Both the position numbers and the translations under genes were made by a program. Source: Hondaea fermentalgiana (lineage: Eukaryota > Sar > Bigyra > Thraustochytrida > Thraustochytriidae). Taken from it: a DNA stretch of 64,000 nucleotides. Where the stretch lies: the NCBI GenBank assembly GCA_014084085.1, contig NPFB01000031.1, positions 38,052-102,051 of the forward strand. Direction: 5' to 3'. The notes beneath the pieces are model-generated. The model was not told the DNA's origin. It saw only the letters and a list, made by a program, of their open reading frames with translations, and did not search any database. Of the stretch, positions 11,071 through 22,500 are shown piece after piece. Within the stretch, counting starts at the first letter, position 1. Each line of letters begins with the position of its first letter.

Positions 11071-11975
11071 GTGAGTGCTCCGGATGGAGACGCCTCTCTT
11101 TGATAGTAAACGAAAGCTGTGCAGTCTTTGACAAATCTTGACATGATCTCAACTTCATTCGCTTGCTGGATTTCCTTTTCCTGCTGGGTTGCTATTCAGA
11201 CCCATTTATTCTCTCCCCCTCCCTCCTACAAAAGAAGTCAATTACACTTTCGATAGTTTAGCGCTCCTTCCGAACTCGGACTATTTTTTAGCTAACAGAC
11301 CGTCGTGCTCAGCCACATCAACGAGCCTGACATCCTGAAGGCCGCCTGTTTAGCACGACGCGCGTTTACAGTTAGTCTTTGAAAATTGCAACCGTGCTCA
11401 CATGGTTCTCTGAGTCTGAGACTATCTTTTATCCCCAAACGATGAGAGCCTCATTCCTGCATGCATTCGCCTTCCCAGGTCAAGTCCAAGCGCGGCACCA
11501 ACCCCAAACGTAAGCCATCGATGCCGTCGTCAATCCTAGCAAAGGGAAGAAGCTTCCGTGCACGAGGCCGCGGCCCTGGCGTGAGTAACCCACCCTTCAA
11601 GTGGGCTGCTCAACGTTGTCGTCGTTGTCTGTCGCGCCAGAGTCGCACCCCGGCACCAAACTCCCAACCGCACGACGCGCACGCGGCGGAGCTGGATACG
11701 CGCGCGAACGACGCGGCAGAGGAGCAGAGGCAGCAGCAGCAGGAGGAGCCCTTCGCCGCGCGCGGCGCCCGTCTCCTCGCTGCCGGCGCCCGCGCGGCTG
11801 GCCCCGAGGCGCGCGTCGCCGCGAGCATCGTCGTCGTTGTCGCCGCCGTTCAGGACGGTACGACTCGGAGCCCGCCCGTCCAACCTTGGCGGAGGCGGAC
11901 GACAGCGGCAGCAAGCGCAAGCTGAAGAACCCTTAGCCTGGGCACGCGCGGAGAGAAGAGGGAGCCGGGCAACGT
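11071..11975. other. Intergenic region
   Basis: This 0.9-kb gap separates two plus-strand genes. Its first half is AT-richer and looks like the 3' region of the cyclase gene. Its second half (from about 11460) is very GC-rich and open in several frames at once, a composition effect. No protein family is recognisable there. It presumably holds the promoter of the REEP-like gene. Confidence 0.5.
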
Positions 11976-13298
11976 ATGACGACGACGCTCGACGTGGTGG
12001 CAGGGATCCTCTTGGTCGTTCTCGTCTATTGCTTGTACTCTCAGCACATGGCGCAAAAGACGAACAAGGAGCGCGACATCCCGAGCGCAGGCGACGACGG
12101 AAGCGGAGAACAGTCGATCAACTTGAAACTCGTCATGGGCTACACCGACACGTCGATGACAAAGCTGCTGTTCGCCGCAGTGCTCGTGGCTCTTCTCGTA
12201 CCAATCTTTTTTGGGCGAAGCAGCCGTGAGGCCGCAGAAACCCAAGTGGCCAATGTGAACCAAGTGAGCCCAGCGGACGCTAACGCCCTGGATCCAGATA
12301 GCGGATTGCTTGATGCCGAACGCGAAGCGATCCTCCAGGGTGTCGAAAGCTCGGACGTGCTCCCCGTTGACTTGGAGAGCGTGCTAGTTATCGACGCCAG
12401 CTCTCCGGAAGAATGGTCTCAAGCACCCGGCATCTTGCGTAGAGATTCGGGCAAGACATATGTGCTTGGTGTCGCCGACATGAGCGAGATCTTCACCTTG
12501 GAGCAGGCAGATTCGCTCGCAAAGACAATCCAGGAAGGCTTCGGGGCGACGTCCAGAGTCCTTGGCCGCGGCAAGGTCATGGTTGCAACTATTGCCAACG
12601 GTGAGCTGTACGATGGCCAGAACACCATTCTTGACGAAAGTCTCGGCGTTGATCATACTCTGCACGCGCTTGGCGCGCGGAGCAGTAATGGAGCTGCAGA
12701 TATCGTCCAAACCGCTGCTGCGCGCTGTTTTGCGGATGGATTCAAGTGCGCGCGCATCGTGGATAGCTCGACAGGCCTCACCGATGCCACGAATGTCAAA
12801 GTTCGACAGGCCATGCTGAGTTTGTACATGGACGCCAAGTCACGATGCTCTCTGTGCGATGTGGCGAGTAAAGTCAAACGCCAGGTCGATGGTGGCGCTG
12901 CCATTTCACAAAAGAACAAGGTCAGAACTGAGGATCAGGAGGATGACGATGAAGATAGGTATACCGAGGGCCCAAGCTATCTCAAACTCTTCATTCTTTG
13001 GGCGACGCGCGTACTTGGTTTCATTTACCCATTGGCGCAAACGCGTTCCGCCCTCCTGGCCAAGAAAAAGGATTCTCACGAGATTGGAGCGTGGCGGGCG
13101 TACTGGACCATTTATGCTGCGCTGCACATGCTCGAGGACATTCTGTTCATTCGTCTCGTGTATCTTATGCCAGTCTACATCATTGCCAAACTCTGCTTTC
13201 TCGGGTGGTGCGTCTTTCCGGACCCGGACAATGCGCTTCTTGCCTACAATCTTTTTGTGGAGACTGTGTCACCCAGCGCGAAGAAGAAGCTCGATTAA
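11976..13298 (+). CDS. REEP/HVA22 (TB2/DP1) family membrane protein with a novel N-terminal half
   Basis: 440 aa. The C-terminal part (about 335-440) matches the TB2/DP1/HVA22 domain: GFIYPLAQTRSAL, then AWRAYWTIYAALHMLE, then MPVYIIAKLCFLGW and VFPDP. These proteins form wedge-like hairpins that curve tubular endoplasmic reticulum. The first 70 residues add two further hydrophobic segments (about 5-23 and 50-70). The middle (about 85-320) is a soluble region with four cysteines clustered near 286-293 and no family I recognise. Canonical REEPs are about 180-250 aa, so this is an unusually long version. The acidic linker before the TB2 domain (EDQEDDDEDR) suggests a flexible connector. ATG at 11976 is chosen because the first hydrophobic segment starts directly after it. 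Confidence 0.8.
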   Translation: MTTTLDVVAGILLVVLVYCLYSQHMAQKTNKERDIPSAGDDGSGEQSINLKLVMGYTDTSMTKLLFAAVLVALLVPIFFGRSSREAAETQVANVNQVSPADANALDPDSGLLDAEREAILQGVESSDVLPVDLESVLVIDASSPEEWSQAPGILRRDSGKTYVLGVADMSEIFTLEQADSLAKTIQEGFGATSRVLGRGKVMVATIANGELYDGQNTILDESLGVDHTLHALGARSSNGAADIVQTAAARCFADGFKCARIVDSSTGLTDATNVKVRQAMLSLYMDAKSRCSLCDVASKVKRQVDGGAAISQKNKVRTEDQEDDDEDRYTEGPSYLKLFILWATRVLGFIYPLAQTRSALLAKKKDSHEIGAWRAYWTIYAALHMLEDILFIRLVYLMPVYIIAKLCFLGWCVFPDPDNALLAYNLFVETVSPSAKKKLD

Positions 13299-13534
13299 GG
13301 TGTGCCGGATTGAAGAAACAGGGATCGAATCACGTTTGCTGGATCGACCGAGAGTGCTCATCAAAGATCCGACGCACGTATGCTGGACAGATAATACCTT
13401 GACTCATGATTGTTTGCTCTATGAATTGCTGGGTCGTGGCGGGGGCAAATTATTATTCCAAAAAAATCTAAATGACTGAATGACTGAATGAGATGATTGA
13501 TAGTTCATAATTACTTCTTCTTCTTTCTTTACCT

Positions 13535-16500
13535 TTATGCACCCGTGTCAAGAATGATGGCAACGCCTGCCAAAATCCATTTGGCTGCAGGCGCCTTGGT
13601 CTTGAGCTGCGCACTAAAAACGTAGGTAGGCCCGCGCGCTGTGGTGCTATAGGCCGGGCACATATACACTTGGCCGGTCTCCGCCTTGTCGGCACGAACC
13701 GCACGAACGTTGATTACTGGAAGCGCGCTGAAGAGCTCCTTGGGTCGCGACGACTCGAGCGTGCTATCGCTTGTGTTCCAGCGTGCACCCTGAAGCGAAA
13801 GACCAGACACCCAGATGCCGTCGCGCGGTGGCGCCTCCGTGCACTCCTCCAGAGACTTCTTGCTTGGCTCCGTGTACGAGATGAGCTTGTCGAGCTCAGT
13901 TCCTGTTTTGCTGGCCACATCCTGACGAATTGCAGTCAAAAGTGCCTGCGGGTACACGAGCCCAGGGAGCCACGTTACACGCGGGATCTCCAGCGGGCTC
14001 TCAGTCCAGCTCTGCAACTGCGCAATTCTGTTCGACAAATCGGACAGCCACAAGGGGAGCGTGCGCGTGCTTGGCCAGGCAAGGCGAGCCCAGCTGGCGG
14101 GTACCGCCCCCTGGTGAAGAGCCGTCATGAGCGCCTCCATCTCATCAGAGATTGTCAAGTCGCCAGCGAAACCACTCGTGAGCTCGTTGAGCGACCGGCG
14201 CATCTCCAGTAGCAGCGTGTTGATGGCCTCGCACTCTTGCCAGAACGTGTTCTGGTACGGTCCCTTCTCCTCGACAATGTCGGCGACTGCTTCCAAGTCG
14301 AGCTGCGTGTCTCCGAAGCGGTCGAGAATGTCGTTGGTGGTGGCCTCGGCTGCCAACTGAGGTGACACGGCGCTTTCGCCGTCCGTTGAGACTCCATCCG
14401 ACCGCAACGCGCTGAGCAATCCAAAGAGATTGTCACTTTGCGCAGTGCGAAATTCAATCTCTGCGTTGGGATGCATACCATAAGCAACCGGGGTCTCGCC
14501 GCGAATGTTCTCTTCGACGTATTCGATATAGCGCTCCACCGTGGTGGGAACCGGCGCTTTAAAGCTCTCACCGGTGCCTTCTGCAAAGGGGTACAGCTCC
14601 ATTTCATCGAGAAGATCGTCGCGCAAAATGTGCTTGAGAAAGGTAATGGACAGCAGCCGATCAAAGTCGTTCACAATGTGGCCACCGTAAAGAATCTCAC
14701 CCACCAAGTAGCGGATGTCTTCCCAAGGCGTGCCCGCGGTCGCGTTGTTGTCCATAGTGCTCGTGACGCAGATGGCGCTGTCGCGAAGGTCACCAAGGTT
14801 GAACGGGTAGACCATGTTAAAGCCGCTGGAACCAAACTTTTTGCGCTCTGACATGACTGCGTGAAAGTAGCACAGACCAAAGAGAATTGCCTTGGTCTTG
14901 CCATCAGCTTCTTCTACAAAGGCGCGCGGGAAGCTGAGGAAAGCCTTCTTCAAGTTCGCCTTGAGGCCCGTGGGCGCCTCATTCGTGAGCTTGATGCTAC
15001 GTGCCAGAATACCAATCGGAATTCGGTTGCTGGGGTCCGAGCTTAAGAAAAGGCGGAAGTCAGGATGGCCCTCGGAGTTGGCCTCCTTGAACTGATCCAA
15101 AAGCTTTTCGAGCTGAGGGAGCCATCGCGGCATCAAATGTACATTGGCGAGTACAACCCAGTGGCCTTCGCGATGGGCAGTACCCAGCAGCTCCTCCGCG
15201 ACCTTGTCCTGGCCTTGGCCAAGGGACACGTTGTGGTACGATTTACCCTTTTCCTTGCCGTGCTCCATGGCAAGCCTGTCCAAATCCGCCAACACATCTG
15301 TGCCGGGGCTTAGGATGAAGTACAGCGGGACCTCGGGCGAGGCGTCGACAAATGCTTCGCAGAGAAGATCGAAGCTGTTGAGTGCAGAGTCGCAGTCTGA
15401 AAACTTGGCGCCATCCGGGAGGCAGGATCGCACAAAGTTGTTCACAGCGAATGTCATGCGGTCTGGACGCAAGGCCCGAATCACCAAGAGCTTGAGAAAG
15501 GGTGTGCGATCCAAGTGCGCCCAGTCCAAGGGCAGCTTTTCCGTCTCCGGGTGGCTGTGGCTCACCCAGTCCCGAAAGCGAGGCGCCGCCTCGACAAGAT
15601 CGTTGCTGAGGTTCATAAAGTCGTCCAGCTTCGAAAGACTCTGCACCGCTTGCCACGAGGCGTCTGGAAGCCAGTCGTCGAGCGGATTCTCCTCCATATC
15701 GTCCTTTGGCACGCGCAAAAGGTAGTCAAAGGCGGCAGCGTCCCAGTCGCTGCTGCTCTCCAGCTGACCGCGCTGCATGAGGAGAAATGTAAGCTGGGCC
15801 AAAAAGAGCTGTTTGTGCGACTCAAAGAGACCGCGGGAGACGAATTTGTAAATTGTGAACCGCAAGGTCGCCTGAAGGTTACTCACACGCTGCTTCACAG
15901 CCTTTTCGTCCAGAATTGGTGGGACACTGCCTCGTGCAGACGAGCTTCCCTCGCTGGCGCCTTCTGTGTCGGCCTCTCCACCGGCAAGATCGGCCGCAGG
16001 ATTGACGAGACCATCCGGGCTGAGAAGTTCATCGCCCGCGTTCGAGCCGCTGCTGCTGCCCGGGAATGGGGCTGTGGCAATGGCCTTGTTGAAAAAGTGT
16101 GTAAAGGCCTCCAGCGAATACTGGTACATGTGATTAACCGAGGAGAGACTCGTGAGAAGCACATAGAGCATCGAGGCTTCCGTCGCAACGGGTCTGTACG
16201 CGTCCCTGATCTTACCGATCTCCTGAAGGACCTTTTCGCCGGACTTGACCGCGTCATTAATCTTCTCAGCCTCGGCCTTTGTGGCTTCGAGCCCCTCAAT
16301 CAGCTTGACGTCGGAAAGAATATCTTCCGGTGCGTTCGACAGCTTCTGAAGCAGCGCATCCTCCAAGCTTGTGAGTTTGATCCTGAACTGATTGAAGTCG
16401 CTCTGCAGCCGTTGCTGCTCGGCTTCCTTGTCCGGTCGCTCGGCCTGAACCACGCGCACAAGCAATTGATCCTCCAATCCCTTTTCGGTGGCGATAAAGT

Positions 16501-19500
16501 TGATGAGCGTGCACTGTGCCTGGATCTCGGGCTTGTAATGCGGGTTGGAGAGTTTTGTGAAGAGGAAGAGGCGAAAGTTATCGTCGTATTCGAGTTCGCG
16601 GCCTGCGAATTGAATAAACTGATTTCGGCCCTTGCGAGTAATCGATCGGCTCAGCACCGGGTCCAGTGTTGCGTCAATGTCTTCGCCAAGGTTCTCAAGG
16701 AGGACAACCTCGCCCTGCTCGATCGCCTGAACAATGTCTTCCTCCCAGCCCTTCTTTGTCACTTGCGTGATGCGAGGAAGAACCCACTCATCAGGTTGCG
16801 CGCCGACGTCTTCTTCCTTGTCGTCGGCGTGCGAGCCAGTATCTTCTGCCGTCGCACCACCGCCAGCATTAACATCAGCATCAGCATTAGCAGCATCAGA
16901 AGCGTCTTCACCGTGCTTCTCTTCTCCGCTAAAGGAGGAAAACAGCGAGCGCTCCGTGCGTTGCGTCTCAAGCATGTGCTTGATCTGCTGGGGCGTCTGC
17001 ATCTCGACCTGGTTCTTCGCTGCAAGAGCCGCAACTTCGGAAGCGCGGCGCGAATAGCGGCGCTTGAGCCATTTAATACCTTGCTCCTGAGGATCAATAA
17101 TCAGCGGCCAACGCGTGCACGAGGTGATGATTGCACCATTTTCGAGCGAAATGCGGTCTGCCGGAAGACCCTCGTCGGTCATCTGAATCTTTTCAGAGTC
17201 GCTCGAGAGTAGAGCGAGCGGGTCAATTGAATCTGCCTCGCCGCAAGGCAGCTCGCGCTCAGCAAGATCACGCACCCACTCGTTACGCCAAAGCTTTTCA
17301 CGAAAGGATGCGTCAAAGGAACCGATGTAGCCAACAAAGGCGGAGGAAACGAGAACGTTTCCAATGAGCTGTTCCTCTGCGATGCGCAGCTTGGACACCT
17401 CGACTGCCCAGCGCTCATTTTCTGACGCAAGACCGTTCACCAGGCGGTTTGCAAGGTCAAGCTTGGCCATGCACTGACTTGCAACCTCCTCAACCTCCAT
17501 TTTTTCTTGTGTGGCTTGCAAGAACGTTTGCTTGAGATCGTCGAGCCGATGCTCGACCTCGCGCACAACACGCTGCACCTCGGCAAGCTCGGCCTCCGCG
17601 TCCGCCTTGTCGCGCTTGGCCTCCTCGAGCTTGTCCATGAGCGGCTTCACCTTGACATAGATGCGATTGTAGCGGTAAATGTTGGTCACCCAATTGCAAA
17701 GGTTTGCGGCAGCAAAGGATTTCTTGACCATCTGGTCGTATGTGAAGATTGGCATCTCCACGATTGGCTGAAGTTTGGACACAAGAGTCTCGTCCATGTT
17801 TTGCGCGTCGAAGTCCTTGAGCGCGTTCAGGAACTGGTCGATGTTGGACATCATCTTCTTGGCCCGGTCCCACTTGAAATTCTTGAATTCGCCCTCGATC
17901 ATCATCAAGCACGCCTTCGTCACCTCGTCGACGCCAGCAGGGGGCTTGCTCAGCGATTTGAGCTCCGTGAGTGCCTTCTTGTCCAGACAGTCCACTGCCT
18001 TTGCAGCCGCCTCCATCGCTGGCGTTGCCTCGGCTAATTCCTTGTTGGCAGACTCCTGAATTTCCTTGGCAATCCGCGTTGCCTCCTCGGCCTTGGCTTG
18101 CTCTGCAGCGGCAATCTCTTGCTTCTTCTCCGCGTCGGCCCGCTGAACACCAATCTGCTCCATGAGGATCTCGCTCGCGGCCTTTTTCTCCTCCACATTG
18201 GCGAGTGTCACCTTGAGATCCTCCTGCAGATCAGCCACCTTGACCGACGTACGACGCAGGACGTCGAGACCATTCTGCAATCTCTCTACCTGGCCGTGCG
18301 CGTGCTCACGCTGCTCGCCCAAGAGCTTCTTGTAAAACGAGATAAATTCAAGAAAGGACTTGGGCGTCACGTAGTTGAACCTTCGCGCGGCCGTCAAGTA
18401 CTGCGTAGATGCCTTGACCACTTCAAGGTGCACAGTCGCCATATGATAGGCAACATTTTCGCGAGTCTCCTGGTTCGGGAAATCCACGTCGCGAATAAAA
18501 TTGAGTGCCACGCTCACAAGCGCCTCCTCGGGCCACGGGTGAAACCAGTCGATGACCGTGTTGTTGACAAGTCCCGGGAAACGCCGAGCGCGCACGCGCA
18601 AGGTTTCGCCAACCGGTGAAAAGCACAAGACCACGTGCAGGTATTTCTTGATGCGTCGCACGAAGAGGGCAATCTTGTCCTGCTGTGTGTCAGATAGCCC
18701 GCTCGCACGCAGCTCATTCTTGAGACCATCGAGAATGCCCGGAAGCTCTTCTTTGGAGAAGAGATCCGGGATCCAGCCGTTCGAGAGAACGTCATTGATG
18801 TAAACGAGGAACTCCTCGCTGACGATCTGAGCATCGCTAACAATCCAGGCCGTCGGGATGCCCTTGAGACCTGTGGCTTTGAACAGCTCTTGCAGCTGCT
18901 CAAGCAGCATAGGTGTGGTAAAGTCAGGCGCCGCACTCATCTGCTTCACCTGATATCCGCTCATAAAGGCAGCAAGACGACTGAGAGACTGTTTGCCGGA
19001 ACCTCCTACGCCAATGAGCAGCGCGCTTCCGCCCGCGCACTGGATAATGCGGGCGATCCGCGTCACGTGCCGGACAGCGTCCCCGAAGAGAACAAGGTCC
19101 ATGGTGGGAAAGACTTCGTTGTAATCCTCAAGACGGCCCTGCATCATCTTGGTAAGCTGAGCAAAGGACTCCACGCCAGCGTAGGGATCGTCTTCGCCGC
19201 CACCGTCGCCGGTCAGGCCAAAGTTGGTGTAAAGGAGTGGCTCCTTGTGCAAATCCTCAACGTCTTCGAGGGCAAAGGATTTGGACACATCGACAAGAAT
19301 ATCGTTGAAGCGAGAGCGATCCGTCTCGTCAATCAGTCGATCGCTGTACACGCGCCGGCACTCGTGCACCCACAAGCGGCACATGTCGACAGGGGTGCTC
19401 ACGACCTCCGCCTTGGACCGGCATATGCCTTGGAATACATTCGCGTACTCGCGCATGTTCCAATTGTAGACGAAGCGCACGGCCGAAGGGAGGAACTTTT

Positions 19501-22500
19501 CGGCAACTCGAGTGTGAAGTGAAATCGTAGCTTGCACCAGTGTACTCAGCATCGCCTCGACGGATGGAGGGAAGCTTTGGAGATGACCGTCGAGAATGGA
19601 CAAGAAGATCGTGTTCAGGTCCTCCTGGCTGGGCATCGAGCACGCCAAGGTCGTAAAGTAGCGTTGCACGCGCTCGCTGACCGTAAAGTTGCCAGCATAT
19701 GGGTTCATTGCTGAAACGAAGCGTACGTCGACAATCTCCTTGCGGAAGCCAGGATCATGGCGATCGAAGAAGGTTCCATAACTCAGAATCTGGCGCAGCA
19801 GCGATAGCGCGTTCTGGGTACCATACTCTTCAACAAAGGGCAGGTTGAGATCGTCGATGAAAAAGACGAGCTTTTTGTTGCCCGCAGGCCCAAAACGGTG
19901 GCCCGAGCGCTTGTCGATCGACCCCTCGATTTGCCGCTGGAATGCAGCCGAGTCCGTAAAGTAATTCATCGAGATTAGCGTCGACAGCATGTTCTCGTTG
20001 TTAGCAACGAGCTCACGCATCCAGTTCTGCACGATAACGCTCTTTCCTGTGCCGGCTCCTCCAACCAGCATGACCGGTTTGTTATGCGCGGAAAGCATGT
20101 CCACAAGCCGGCTGGTTCGCACATTGTCAACCGTGTCGACGTAAAGTGCGGAGAAAGGGGTCTGTCCAGGTCCACTGCCGATGAGAGACGGCGGCACAAA
20201 GTCCTCGACATGTTCACGCCAGTGACGCCAAGCCTCGTCGGGCTGGCCCAGCATTGTGGTATCAATAAAGTAATCAAAGACCGTGCTGGCGTCATCGACC
20301 GGGATGATGCCCGGGAAGGCCTGCACAAAGAGCATGCTGAAGAGCGCCTTGGCGTCCGAGCCCTTCTCGGCAGCCAGACTGCCTCCAAAGCCCCACACAC
20401 AGGCATAAGCAAAAATTTGCTCGAGAAGATACTGCGCGCCGTTGCCCGTCACGCCTCCGCCACTCGCAACAGCAGGTGTGGCTGCCCAGGGGCCAATTTG
20501 TGCATGTACGAGACTGCAAATCGTCTGGATGGCGCTGATCGTATACGTGGGCACGATCGACCGAAGCTTGTGCTCCTTCATAAAATCCGTGATGCGTTCG
20601 ACGTACTTGTCAAAAAACTGGGGAATCAAGTCCTTGGCCATCTCATTTGGTAGCGTCGTCAGCCACGATTCTACAAAGGGCCTCCAGCCAATGTCTGTCT
20701 CATTGATGTAGAGAATTCCAGCACGTGAAACGGTGGCGGGCGTCGCGTTCTTGAGCGAATTGATTTCAAAGACCATCCGCATTGAGTCGCTCAGCGGGAT
20801 GCGTTCATTGCTCACAAGCGTGAGTACCTTGTTATCGTCCATGACCGTGTTCATGGATTCGATCCAGACAGCGTCGATGTCGCCGTCAAGAACGATCCAC
20901 TTGCTCGTTTGGTATGCATGGTAACCCAGATCACGATAGTTCTTGCTCATGCCGCGCATGATAATGGAAAGCACGCCATCCTTCCAATCCTTGCTGAGAC
21001 TCATAAATCCGTACAGCTCGTCACTTGTGACCGCCTTGGGGTTAATCGTTTCCGCGACGGCAACCTTCTTGTCCGTCCCCGTGCGCTGCTTGCCGAGATG
21101 ATTGTGGCACTGCAACAAGGTTCTCCAGATTGTGGTCTTGCCGGATCCGGCGCAACCGATGAGCATCACAGAGTGACGCACGTCGAGAAGCTCCTGAAAC
21201 TGCACGACCTTTGCGACAAATGCCTCATCTGACTGGAGTGGAGGACTTGACTGACGGCACACCGTCTTAGTCGTATCTTTAAGGACTTCATTGATAACCT
21301 TGGGCGTCGATTCTGCGTACTGCGGAAAGAGGTCCGCAATGAGGCGCAAAAAGATGTCCATGTCGTGTGCCACGATCTTGGGCGTGTTAAAATCTCGCAG
21401 CGCGCGCATGAGCACTGCTTCTTCTTCCATTCCAGGGTTGCTGCGCTTGAGTACACCTGCAACACGAAGCACCGATTTGACCGCGCGTAGACCCCAGTCA
21501 TAGTGGGCTTGCGGCGAGAGAAGCTCGGAACTGAGCTGGTAGAGCGTCACAAACTTGACGGAAAGCGCACGCGCCTTTTGAAAGCCTTCGGACATGAGCA
21601 TGTTTTCACAAATCAGCGCAAGATCCGGCCGGATCATGGCACACGAGCGAAAGAGCGCCTTCAGGTTCTCAGGCAGCTCCGTGCGTCCGGCATATCCAGG
21701 GTTCATGGTAATGAAAAAGCCAGTCGTGGGCACGAGGCAAAGGTCATCGCCGAAAAAGTCAAAGTAACCAACCTTGCAAGGCGGTGTTCCCGGTGTAAGT
21801 CCGAGCTCGCCGTAGCGGCTCACGAGATCTTCCGGGCGGTTTGCCGGCTCAGCGAAGCGTACAACTGCATCCAGAACGGTCTTGACCTGCGTCGCAACAA
21901 CGGAGAGCACCTCGATCGGAATTCGGTTGAACTCATCGAAGCAGCCCCACGCGCCTGATTGACTCAGGCCCTTGAAGATGTCCGCCAACGTTTGGTAGTT
22001 CATCTGGTCGCTGCAGTTAAAAACATAACATGGGAGCGCAAGGGCACGGGCCAAATCCTTGGTGGTTTCCGTCTTGCCGGTGCCCGCCGGCCCGGCCGGC
22101 GCACCACCAAGCATGAGGCGCATCGCGGTCGTGAGCGTAATGTAGCATCGATCCGTGAGTGGGGTGATGACCAATCGACCGCAGTTCCCGACGTACTCGT
22201 AAGAGTACTTGGTCTTGAAGTCACAGATACGAATGTCAGTTTCCATGTTCGGGTTGACCGTTTTCCAGTAGTTGCGAAGCTGCTGCTGCCACAGAAACGA
22301 GGCCGGGCTCTCTGCCTTCTCGTCAATGAGCTTGTGCACCACATCTCGTGCATGAACGTCCATGGTGATGAGAGAAATGACCTTGGTACGGTCAGACTTG
22401 CTCATGTCGCCTTCAACGAGCTTGATGAGGCGGTTCAAGCGCTCGTTGCACTTTTCAAGATACTGCTTGACAGCGTCCTCACCGCCGGCCTCAAGGTCTT

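Noticed and set aside
11461..11935. Possible small gene upstream of the REEP-like gene
   Set aside because: Several overlapping Arg/Ala-rich frames on both strands, none with a domain or convincing splice pattern; composition effect.
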